Assembly (NCBI RefSeq): GCF_963678635.1
Contig: NC_087069.1
Location: 43,290,688-43,354,687 of the forward strand
Reading direction: 5' to 3'
Source: Symsagittifera roscoffensis
Taxonomy: Eukaryota; Xenacoelomorpha; Acoela; Convolutidae
DNA: 64,000 bases
This document shows positions 12,355 through 21,064 of the stretch, piece after piece (the stretch's first letter is position 1; each line of letters begins with the position of its first letter). The position numbers and the translations under genes were made by a program. The notes beneath the pieces were generated by a model. That model did no database searches and had not been told where the DNA came from. It saw only the letters and a program-made list of their open reading frames with translations.

Positions 12355-12764
12355 TGAGTTATGACCGAGTTGGTTAACTCATAGAGTAATTTCGGATAGG
12401 GTACACCGTCTGCTCGTCACGCTATCTTATTTTCGGCCGGATAGATTCGTGCAACTTCTTAGTCTAATACCGATCCTAATCTTACTCTTATACTATCTAG
12501 TCTCAGGTTGTTTAACTAGTCTCTGCTAGGCTCAATAGATCTAGGGTATACTGGTCTATTGCGGCTGTTGAAGTGCTCGGGAGAGTCCAACTAATTTCTA
12601 AGTTAAATTCAAATCTCTCTGGTGCTGAAATTACAAGTAACTTCAGCACTTACAAATAAGTGGGTTGTTAGTTAGATGGATCATGATTGGTTAATATTAA
12701 ATACTTTACATTGGTAAAATATCTAATTTATCCAATCATAAAATGTAGTTTAGATCAGGTTCCA
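12355..12764 (-). repeat. 3' LTR of the gypsy element
   Basis: 410 bp, TG...CA bounded in element orientation, matching 30822-31231 base for base as far as I can read. It contains a 28-bp near-perfect palindrome at 12622-12649 and, in element sense, a TATAAGAG box near 12485-12492 that is kept in the diverged LTR at 57902. The purine stretch next to its outer edge (cggatggg in element sense, about 12765-12772) is a weak polypurine-tract candidate. Confidence 0.95.
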
Positions 12765-14351
12765 CCCATCCGGGTTTTACAGAGTTTTTTAGAATAGTTC
12801 TTCTGCAATTCGAAGGATGGATGATGGACGTTGGTGTTTGGCGAACATCTTATTTCTTCTGTTTTCTTTTTGTTAAAGAAGTTCCAGGAAGCTGGAGTTA
12901 GAGACATAAGACGTTGTGTCTTCTAGTGACAACGACTAAGTCTTTGCAACAAACTCAAATCTGATTTCAGAATGGTTTGCTATGTCAGGTTTTTCTGTTC
13001 TGCGTGGAGAACTTCTTTTGTGTCTGATCTAGTTTGGGAATGGCGTGGAGATTGTGCGTGGAGGGGATGCCTGGTTACTCGGATCTGTACGTATACTTGA
13101 ACATCGAGGTGGTCATTGGTCTAGTTCAATGAAGTCCTTTTCTGCGAAGTCAAGTCGTACTCTAAATCCTTTGAGTTGTGATTGTGAGTGGCATATCGAT
13201 TGTGGTTGGTCATTCCCTCTCGAGTGTAGTGGGGTCGTTTTGTCTTTAGATGTTCGTCCTTGGTGTTGTATTCTGATCTATGTATTGCATAATGTAATTT
13301 ACATTTTATAAAACATTTATTAGTTTAATATTTTTTAATTATGATTTTAGTTAGTTGTTTTCACAAAAGCTTTTTGTTTTAGTTCGGTTATTTTGAAGAG
13401 TTACTCACACTTGAGTAGCTCTTATTAAAAATAGAGGTGTGGTCACAAAGCGTGGATGTAGCGCGGTGGGTTAGGCCGGCTATAGAGCATGCTCAGGACG
13501 TCCTTCCTGGTGGGTTAGGCCAGGAGTGGGAGTATGATTTCATGCGGTTTTTGTGAGGGGTCCTGTTATGTGACAACGTTTTATGTTGGGTTTGTTGTGG
13601 TTTTTCTTATGTCTTGTTGGTTATGTCCTTTTTCCAAAAAGCAAATTGTTCGTGGTATGGGTTTGTCTTTCGACTTTTTTGTGTTTTATTATTTCTTTCT
13701 TAGACTTTATAATAGTCTTCAAAAGAATAAATTATCCAGTTTTAAACTGGGTTAATCCGGTTTGGGTACCGTTGGTTTCCTTTTCTTAGTCATGCTGTTA
13801 TTCTATGATTTGTGGTATTTAGTAAGCTGCGTTGGTTAGTTTTGTTTAGTATATGATTCCTTTCCAACCGGGTTAAAGGAAAGTTTGAAACATGTTATTA
13901 TATGTTAGAGTTGTTGAGTGTGAAAACTTGAAACTGAAATTCATTATTTTAAACAATTCTTCGTGGGCGAGCTGTGCGAGTGTGGATAGAATTTCTGTGC
14001 GAATAAATGAGAATATCAAAAGGTTAGTACTGCATTTGCATTTTATTAATTTACTGCATGGAATTTGGAAATTTACTGCTAGTTATGGGGGAATTTTAAG
14101 TTACAAATTTTCATCATAATTAGATTTACTGCTTGTGGGGAAAATTTTAGAAATGAATTTATTGCATTGGTATTAAATTTATAAATTTATAGAATTTTTG
14201 AAATCTGTTTGATGAAATTTGCGATTTTTATTTGTCTTTTGTGGTTTTTGTAGGTGATTGTCGGATGAAGGCTAAAAATCTAAAGAAAACATGGATAAAG
14301 AATGGTGAGTTTTTAATATTTCAATTAGTTAGTTATATTCATTTAATTCAT
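12765..14351 (-). other. 3' non-coding region of the gypsy element
   Basis: About 1.6 kb between the last element ORF and the 3' LTR with no convincing frame on the element strand. Short plus-strand ORFs are antisense to the element and show no homology. A 5' splice-site consensus sits at its upstream edge and an acceptor-like ttttctttag lies near 14280, so part of it may be spliced. Confidence 0.55.
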
Positions 14352-14360
14352 ACTTACCTG
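14352..14360 (-). promoter_or_regulatory. Consensus 5' splice site just after the 601-aa ORF
   Basis: On the element strand the stop codon of the 601-codon ORF is followed immediately by CAG then GTAAGT, a full donor consensus. An acceptor-like pyrimidine tract ending in AG at about 14280 would give an intron of about 78 bp. Splicing here is inferred only from the consensus. Confidence 0.45.
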
Positions 14361-16166
14361 TTAGTCGTCGGGGAAAAAACCGTGGGGGAAGATGTCGTGA
14401 ATTAGTTCTGAAGTTGTTAGTAGTTTAGCTAAGATGCGGATGATATTTTTAGTCTGAAGCAGTGGCCAAAGCAATTGAAGTGCCTTAATAGTGGTTAGTT
14501 CTTCAGTGCCAACCGCAAACTCATAAGGTGTGTTTTGGATTAGATTATATAATTTGTGATTGAATTTAGTGTTGTGGATGAATTCTAAAATTGGGATTTC
14601 TATGGGTTGTACAAACTCGTGCGGGATAAGGAAGGGTCGGGATTCTTCGGCGTTGAAGGTCTTGGTGATGGGACAGAAGATGTACATTTGGGTTATGGGG
14701 TCATAATTACGAAGAATACCATGAAGGTTAGTATCTTTAATGCAATATGTGAAATTTAGGAAAAATGGTGAAGTGTATTTGGAATTAATGAATTGAAAAC
14801 GATGGTGTGGTTGTCTAGAGGGTGTGTGTAGGTCAAAGTGATTTTGGATGAAGCGATAATAACTATATGTGTGGGTTTGTTTAGTGCGCAACATAATATC
14901 GTGTGAGCAGTGTAAATCTCTTTCGTGTGGTGCAAGGAAATGAAAGGTTAGTGAAAATATTTGGAAGCGTTCTTTGAAACTTTCGTATGCTTGTGTGTCT
15001 ATTAGTGCTTCTGAAATAATGTGATCAAACTTTCGGTCGAAGATGTTTAGTGTAAATATATATGGTGTCTTGATGAAAAATTTCTCAGTAATTTGTGGAT
15101 TAGCGAAGCGATCGTCGTCTAAGAATTGATCTTGGTTAGCTCTGATGATGTTGTGATCATAGTATTCGAGTGTATATTCGTTAGCTCTAGGTGCAGTGTG
15201 TGTTTTTAGTGATTTTTTATATCCAACGTAAGTAAATTGTCTAGCGGTTAGTGGTGTAGTGAGTCGATATAGCATGTCCGTATTTCGCTCTATATCGATG
15301 TGAGTGTTAGATAAAGGTAAGCAAAGAGGGTTAGTAAAATGATAATATGAGGTCCAAGAGAGAGTGGGCATTAAAACGTATTCATCTACAAAGTTGCGTG
15401 TTTCGTTAGTGTCGTGGGGGGTGTTTAAGGTGTATTGTGGGAATGAGGGTAAGGTGATGGCTAAAAATTCTTTTGTGTTAGTATGCTTGGGGTGGTTGAT
15501 GTATTCACGGGCTGTTCCTGGTTTTGCTGGGAAAGGATGATTGGGGAACTTTCTTTTAAAAGTGCGGTAAGCTCTATTAGTGTTGAGTGAAGATTCAGTT
15601 GATGTGGATGATGGTGCTAATGATTCAGTATAATTTGAAGAGGGTGTAGGGGTAGGGGGGTTGGATGAATTTATTGTGGAGGAGATTTGGTTTATGGTTG
15701 GGGTATTAAGGTGGTAGGGTTGTTGTTGAAGGGTAATAAAATTATCTAGCTCTGGGGAGATTCGGGGGGTGTCTGGAGAATGAGATGATTGGTCAGAATG
15801 GTATGAGGAGTAGGTTGGGGTAACTTGGGAAGCATAAGAGGGTGTGGGAGTGATTGGGTCAGGGTTATTGGATAATATGGGTTGAAAAGGGGGTTGAGAA
15901 AAATTAGAAGAGTTATGAAAATTATTGGATGGGGATGGTTCTGAGTCGGCAAATTCATCGGGGGTTTCAATATTCGGGTTATTGAGTTGTGAGATGGAAT
16001 ATAAAACTGAGATGTGTGAATTAGTGTCGGAATTCATGCCTGATGTTACATTACTAGATGGAAAATCGGGTGGCGGAAAAGCAAAAAGTGGTATTATTGG
16101 GATTGGAGAGGTAAGATTGGTTGGGTGGGAATTTGATCGGTGTAGTGATCCAAGTTGGCGGCTCAT
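14361..16166 (-). CDS. Gypsy-element accessory protein, 601 aa, unknown
   Basis: The last ORF of the element. Its ATG overlaps the stop of the envelope ORF as ATGA (16166-16163), so translation probably depends on termination-reinitiation or on a spliced mRNA. Residues 1 to about 200 are rich in Ser, Pro, Asn and Thr and probably disordered. From about 200 on it is a compact, aromatic-rich region with no recognised domain (for example YYDHNIIRANQ and TFHFLAPHERDLH). There is no signal peptide, obvious membrane span or nucleic-acid-binding motif. The second copy leaves the window before reaching this gene, so conservation cannot be tested here. The long intact frame in an element with identical LTRs argues that it is functional. 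I do not recognise it. Confidence 0.75.
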   Translation of the reverse strand: MSRQLGSLHRSNSHPTNLTSPIPIIPLFAFPPPDFPSSNVTSGMNSDTNSHISVLYSISQLNNPNIETPDEFADSEPSPSNNFHNSSNFSQPPFQPILSNNPDPITPTPSYASQVTPTYSSYHSDQSSHSPDTPRISPELDNFITLQQQPYHLNTPTINQISSTINSSNPPTPTPSSNYTESLAPSSTSTESSLNTNRAYRTFKRKFPNHPFPAKPGTAREYINHPKHTNTKEFLAITLPSFPQYTLNTPHDTNETRNFVDEYVLMPTLSWTSYYHFTNPLCLPLSNTHIDIERNTDMLYRLTTPLTARQFTYVGYKKSLKTHTAPRANEYTLEYYDHNIIRANQDQFLDDDRFANPQITEKFFIKTPYIFTLNIFDRKFDHIISEALIDTQAYESFKERFQIFSLTFHFLAPHERDLHCSHDIMLRTKQTHTYSYYRFIQNHFDLHTPSRQPHHRFQFINSKYTSPFFLNFTYCIKDTNLHGILRNYDPITQMYIFCPITKTFNAEESRPFLIPHEFVQPIEIPILEFIHNTKFNHKLYNLIQNTPYEFAVGTEELTTIKALQLLWPLLQTKNIIRILAKLLTTSELIHDIFPHGFFPDD

Positions 16167-18781
16167 CGTGGGCTAAAAAAATGATTATTTTGAGACTGAA
16201 AAGCGGTGGTATGGGGTTGTTCAATAATTTGTTCATAAGTATTATCATCTTGTGACTGGTGTGTCATTATATGTTGAATGGGACTTTGTGATGTGGTGAG
16301 TCGAAAATTTGGATTATGTGTGATGGCTAAATTTCGAAAATTTCGTGGGACTAGGGATAGTGGATGGTTATTTGGTAGGGCTGGTAATTGTGGTGCCGTT
16401 GGCGTTATGTCTACATTGTTATGTTCTTCGTCGTATGTATTTTGTCGTGTTGCTATTTTTGTGTTATATTCTTTTATTTGTGCGTCTAAAAGAATTTTGT
16501 TTATAGATGTAGAAAAGATTCCAAAAAATCCTGCAAAGAGTATGCGTGCTACGCTTGCTTGTCTGTTTACTTGTGTGTGTATAGCACATGTGTTGTAGAT
16601 TCCTTTTAAAAATGAGAAAAGAAATCCAATAAAGTTAAACATTGCGTATAAAATAGTCAATTTTTCTAAGATGTAGTAGGGCCATCCTAGAAAATCGAGG
16701 CTCTCATTTTTGAGTGTAACAAAGCTAAAAATGTTAATTGGTGATATATCTTGGGGACGGTATTTTTCACCGTTTAGATATATATAATCCTTAATGTCTT
16801 TAAAATATCCGCTATAGTCTTGCGTGTAGATATCGGCAAATCCTGCGGTTTCTGCAAGTTTGCGTAAATTTTGATCTATTGATTGTCTTTGTATAGTGTC
16901 CATTTGTGTTAATAATTCTTGGAATTGTTGTGTTCTAATGTGATGTTGAATATCTGATTTTGAATAGATTCCTATTGATTGTAAGTCTATATTTGGGTTT
17001 CGAGCAATAGCGCGAATGCTTTCTGGTGAAAATTTTTTGAGTGATTGCATTAATGTGGGATATGGAGTGAGAAGATAATATTTATTTTCATCAGGGTTTA
17101 GTTGTACTACATTGTGGCTGTTTTCTGATCCACATGGGACTGCGGTATCCCAGAAATAGGTTCTTCGTGAAAGTGTATCCACGAAATGTACTTTATTCTT
17201 ATAAAAGATAGGGATTCTTTTATAACATCTTTTATCTTCAAAAACGTATAGTGGTGATACTTTTTTAGTACAAGTATAAAACCATAAGATGTTTCCTTCA
17301 TAGTCTAAAAAATTTGATCTATTTCCAGATAATAAGTATCCTGCATAGGGTATTTTTAATACTGCTAGTGCAAGTGATTGTAATATTTGTGTTCGTTCTA
17401 ATTCGCATAGTTGGTGTAGTGTTTCTAATTCGGAGAGTGACATTTCTTGAAAAATTCGGCTAATTGTATAATCTAGTTTCATATCTAAATGAATATCATA
17501 GTGGATATTACCGAAATATGTAGTATTCATTAGTGATAATTCTTGTAAGCGTGTGCTTCTGGTGTCATGGGGTTTTAGATGTCCACCAGGTTGTCCGTTG
17601 CTTTTTTCAAAATTAACTGGTATATAGGATGTTCCTTCGTTTGGAGGATGACCTGTGGCATATGGGTCAATTTTTACTTTTCCAGTGGTCATGTCGAATC
17701 CTTTTTCGTATTCAACTAATATTTCAGAGTATTGTGTTCTGTGAAGTGGATTCCTGTATTTACATGCAAGTTCTGTTTCTTGATATATTTGAAAACGTGT
17801 CAATTTATTTTCTATATTGTCTATGTTTCTAAAATTAGAACTTAGTTTTCGTGATGGATGGACTTGTTCATATGGAATTGATTGTATAAAATATTTTTCG
17901 TGAAATTTTATCATACGAGCGTGTATTTTTGCTACTTGAAATGTTGTACATGTATCTTCGGGGAACCAAACAATTGTTGCTTGTGTTCTCGTTGTAGGGT
18001 CGCAATAACCTTGATCATTTTTACAAGGTAATCGGATTCCTTGATAGATCATTGTATTATCTGATAAATCTCGTGTTAGTTGTATTTTTTCGAGTTGTAT
18101 TTTCCAATCAAAAAACATTATTTCTTGGTATCCTTTATTTTTTGTGTCTGCTTTGCAGTTTGATGGGTCATTTATACCAATGTGTGGTATCCAATGTTTA
18201 TCGTGTAGGTCATAGGTTAATCGTCCGTGTGCGCCGTTATACGGGTATTTTTCGTCTAGTTTTATATGTCCTTGGTGTCTTTCAAGTTGTGATTGATGTA
18301 CAGAGTCTGAAAAAACTTGAAAATTAACTAACTTTCTTGCGGAGTTTTTATTTTGTGTGATGTTTAGTCTAAGTAATTCATTTTTACAATCGTCGGGATT
18401 GAGATGTAAAAGACGTTCTATATTACTCTGATAGAATGATTCATGGTCAAGTCGGTTTTTGTTTCCGTTCGAGACTTGTGAACAATGTACTTTCTTTTCG
18501 GAAAATGTTGCTGTGAATTTATAACCTGTAACTGTTGTTGCTCGGGCTTTTGAATAGAGTGTTGCTATTACATTTGTGGTTTCTATAGCTTGTGGTTCTG
18601 TTTCACATTGTGATACTTGATTTATTGCATATTTATGTAGTGTTTTTTGTTCATTTTCTTCACAATCGTAATGTGTTACTAATAAATCTTGTGGTCCTGT
18701 ACGAGGGGAAGGGTTTATGTTTTGATTTGAGATTACTAGAAAAAGGAGTTGGAGAAAAATTAATAATTTTAGAATATACAT
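16163..18781 (-). CDS. env: Envelope-like glycoprotein of the gypsy element
   Basis: 872 codons from ATG at 18781. Residues 1-18 form a hydrophobic signal peptide (MYILKLLIFLQLLFLVISNQ). A long Cys-containing ectodomain with several N-X-S/T sites follows. The strongest membrane span is at roughly 700-735 (FNFIGFLFSFLKG region) and a second hydrophobic stretch at about 740-765. The last 100 residues form a hydrophilic tail with a YEQI tyrosine motif. The arrangement (secreted N-terminus, C-terminal anchor, position after pol) is that of a retroviral envelope, but I cannot place it in a named glycoprotein family. No furin-type cleavage site was obvious. It overlaps the preceding ATG-less frame by 13 nt and the following ORF by ATGA. 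No frame break is seen. Confidence 0.75.
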   Translation of the reverse strand: MYILKLLIFLQLLFLVISNQNINPSPRTGPQDLLVTHYDCEENEQKTLHKYAINQVSQCETEPQAIETTNVIATLYSKARATTVTGYKFTATFSEKKVHCSQVSNGNKNRLDHESFYQSNIERLLHLNPDDCKNELLRLNITQNKNSARKLVNFQVFSDSVHQSQLERHQGHIKLDEKYPYNGAHGRLTYDLHDKHWIPHIGINDPSNCKADTKNKGYQEIMFFDWKIQLEKIQLTRDLSDNTMIYQGIRLPCKNDQGYCDPTTRTQATIVWFPEDTCTTFQVAKIHARMIKFHEKYFIQSIPYEQVHPSRKLSSNFRNIDNIENKLTRFQIYQETELACKYRNPLHRTQYSEILVEYEKGFDMTTGKVKIDPYATGHPPNEGTSYIPVNFEKSNGQPGGHLKPHDTRSTRLQELSLMNTTYFGNIHYDIHLDMKLDYTISRIFQEMSLSELETLHQLCELERTQILQSLALAVLKIPYAGYLLSGNRSNFLDYEGNILWFYTCTKKVSPLYVFEDKRCYKRIPIFYKNKVHFVDTLSRRTYFWDTAVPCGSENSHNVVQLNPDENKYYLLTPYPTLMQSLKKFSPESIRAIARNPNIDLQSIGIYSKSDIQHHIRTQQFQELLTQMDTIQRQSIDQNLRKLAETAGFADIYTQDYSGYFKDIKDYIYLNGEKYRPQDISPINIFSFVTLKNESLDFLGWPYYILEKLTILYAMFNFIGFLFSFLKGIYNTCAIHTQVNRQASVARILFAGFFGIFSTSINKILLDAQIKEYNTKIATRQNTYDEEHNNVDITPTAPQLPALPNNHPLSLVPRNFRNLAITHNPNFRLTTSQSPIQHIMTHQSQDDNTYEQIIEQPHTTAFQSQNNHFFSPR

Positions 18782-19905
18782 GTGTATGATAATCCTGAGT
18801 ATGGATTATAAAATGTAATGTAGCCAATTGTGTTTTTGGTATATCTGTCGTATTTGTATATTACTTCAGTAGTTATAAACGGTGGTGGTAGTGATTGAGC
18901 TGTTATGTTAGGTGGGTTTAATGGGTAGGGATGTTGGGTAATATTATTTAACTTAACTGTGATTTCAAACTTTAATTGTAAACTGTTTTGTTGGAGTATT
19001 TGAATATTGTGATCACGGATATCGTTGTGAATATCTTGGCGATATTGTAATCTATTAAGTGCCCAGTTATGAAGGCGGTTACTTTCTTGATGTTGTCCAA
19101 ATAATGGTGGAGGTGCTGTAAATGTATTCCAATCTAGTCTTAAAGGAATATTTGTTGATGATTGTTCTCGATATCTGGCGTCGAGATTATTTGGAAAATT
19201 TAAGTTAAAAGGTGGTGGTGAAATCTGGCTTATTGATGGTGTTGATGGTAGTGATAATGTTTCTGGTAGTGATGAGGATGTTGTTGTATCCGTAGAAATA
19301 TCTATGGGGTCATTGACTAAATTTGGTTCACCTTGTGTAAATGAATGTGTTGTCCAATATGGTAGTCGTGATGCCTGGTTTGGGGGGTTAAAGGGATTTT
19401 CACGTATTTGTTCAGATGTTGGTGTTGAACCTAAGTAATCTGATGGTAGGCTTGAGGTGCTACGTTGTGAAAGAATCGTAGGGGTTTCTGGTAATGTATC
19501 AATGGTGTTTTCTGGAGTGTTTTGTGATGGGGATTGAGGTATATCAAAATGAACTCGTGGAGTTTGAAAATTTCTGTTTCGTCGAGGATGTATAATTTGT
19601 CTATTTATTTCGACTGTATTTTGGTTTTGACTAGAATTTCTTATTCTACTTAGTTCTTGTGGTAGTGTTGGGTATAGGTTATATGTTGGTTCGCTTAAAG
19701 GTGCTTGTCGTTGAACTGGTTCTAGTGGTTCTGATAAACGAGCATGTCGTTCTTCAAAAGTGTATGGATTGTCTTGAAAAGAAATTCGTGTAGATGTTTG
19801 AGGATTTTGAGTAATTGAAGGTGGTGTTTGGTTATCTTGGGATGATGTCGGTGAAGACTGATTCTGTGACTGTTGGGTAGCAATTTTTGATGGATTTTTG
19901 AATTG
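18769..19905 (-). CDS. 378-codon open frame with no ATG, gypsy element
   Basis: This frame runs from just after a TAA (19906-19908) to a TAA at 18769-18771 with no Met codon anywhere. It ends 13 nt inside the envelope ORF. The product is Pro/Ser/Thr/Gln-rich in its first two thirds (many SLPETLSLPS-type stretches); its last third is more structured and ends in an aromatic segment (YKYDRYTKNTIGY). The second element copy (63,166 to the window end) keeps the same amino-acid sequence closely with many synonymous changes, also without ATG in the part visible. A conserved acceptor-like site (ATCAG before TCTTCACCG, near 19858 and 63213) with a CTAAC-type branch sequence in copy 2 suggests the start codon is supplied by splicing from an upstream exon. 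Function unknown; a structural or surface protein is a guess. Confidence 0.7.
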   Translation of the reverse strand, partial: QFKNPSKIATQQSQNQSSPTSSQDNQTPPSITQNPQTSTRISFQDNPYTFEERHARLSEPLEPVQRQAPLSEPTYNLYPTLPQELSRIRNSSQNQNTVEINRQIIHPRRNRNFQTPRVHFDIPQSPSQNTPENTIDTLPETPTILSQRSTSSLPSDYLGSTPTSEQIRENPFNPPNQASRLPYWTTHSFTQGEPNLVNDPIDISTDTTTSSSLPETLSLPSTPSISQISPPPFNLNFPNNLDARYREQSSTNIPLRLDWNTFTAPPPLFGQHQESNRLHNWALNRLQYRQDIHNDIRDHNIQILQQNSLQLKFEITVKLNNITQHPYPLNPPNITAQSLPPPFITTEVIYKYDRYTKNTIGYITFYNPYSGLSYTCIF

Positions 19906-19910
19906 TTACT

Positions 19911-20099
19911 TTAGTGGGAAGGTTTATGTTTATTATAGTATTCTTCCAAAAAAAGAATTAGAAGGATTGTTGCTAGGGCAAATGTGAAGATTGCTTTCTT
20001 TATACATTTACATATTGTCAAAATGAGGGATGATAAAAATGTTATGAAAATTACAAACAATAAAAAAATATCGGTTCTACTGAAAATTGTTCGTATCAT
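19911..20099 (-). CDS. 62-aa two-span membrane protein, gypsy element
   Basis: A short ORF with ATG at 20099. It encodes two hydrophobic segments (about residues 12-30, FLLFVIFITFLSSLILTI, and 37-51, IFTFALATILLILF) joined by a short Cys/Lys loop, ending in a charged tail. The second copy (62968-63156) has the same length and about 85 percent identity, so it is a real gene. Its stop lies a few bases before the ATG-less frame opens. The size and hairpin topology resemble small viral membrane proteins, but no family is recognised. Confidence 0.7.
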   Translation of the reverse strand: MIRTIFSRTDIFLLFVIFITFLSSLILTICKCIKKAIFTFALATILLILFLEEYYNKHKPSH

Positions 20100-21064
20100 T
20101 TAGACAAGTTGTATAAATCGTACCTGTGGATATAATCAAGGGTTTTGGAAAGTTGGAGGAATAGTTCGAGTATAGTGTAGAAAATTAAAAAAATGTTACA
20201 AAAAATGATTAGGATTATTAGAAAAGATTCAAGTATATCAAAAAGAAATATTATAAAGGTTTCAAGTATTGTAAAAAAATGTTTAAGATTTATGAGTATT
20301 TGAGTAACTGATTGAGAGAAGAGGATTTAAGAAATGATCTCTTGGTCGAATATTTTTTGCTGTTTGAGGCGATTTTCTAGTGTGGTCGGATTATTTATTA
20401 GTTTTTTGACAAGTGGGTTGAGTTTTGTAAAAAATTGTTGGGGGCAATTTTCATGGTGACTGGGAGGTCGTCTTCTTCTTTATTTTTGTTTGTCAAATGA
20501 TCCGGGGTATGGTGAGATTTTTATACTTTAGGCTAATTAAAATGTTCATTTTGTTACTTTAGGCTAAGTTAACAAATTTGCTTTGGGGGTATTCGTGGTC
20601 TGAGTTGGGGAAATATTGTTGATCTTTGGGTTATTAGATAAGGGAGGGGTATGGTATTATGGTGATATTTATTTTAGTTGTCAAGTTGGAGTGGTTTGCT
20701 TATTTTTGACCTGGAGGTCGTAAAGTTATAGTTATAGATGTGCCTGGAGTTCTATATGATTCGTCTAATTGGTCTTAGTTTGAGTTAGAGAAAGTGACGG
20801 ATTGGATGAATCCTATTGGTCTATTTTGAACTAGAATTATTGCTTACTTGTCAGCATGTTATTTTGAAAAATGTAAATGAAAAATGTTTCGAAGGTTTCA
20901 AGATTGTGAAGTATAATGTTAAAATTACTTTTGAAATTCCACTTTCTTTAAAATTTTAGATTGGGGGATGAATATTTTATAGTTTTTACGTGGTTGATTT
21001 CGGAGTCTTGTTGTTTTTCTATTTTCTGTTTTGTCGATTTGTTCTTGGGGTATTATTTGTTCGG
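20100..21064 (-). other. Conserved non-coding region between pol and the membrane ORF
   Basis: About 1 kb with no long frame on the element strand. Blocks of it are recognisable in the second copy (about 62,100-62,960), so it is conserved without coding. It is a sensible place for a subgenomic promoter or splice acceptors feeding the downstream ORFs. It lies upstream of the 62-codon ORF in both copies. Confidence 0.5.

Noticed and set aside
13045-14119. Plus-strand ORFs in the 3' region of the gypsy element
   Set aside because: They are antisense to the element, short, low-complexity and without homology. They look like chance frames.
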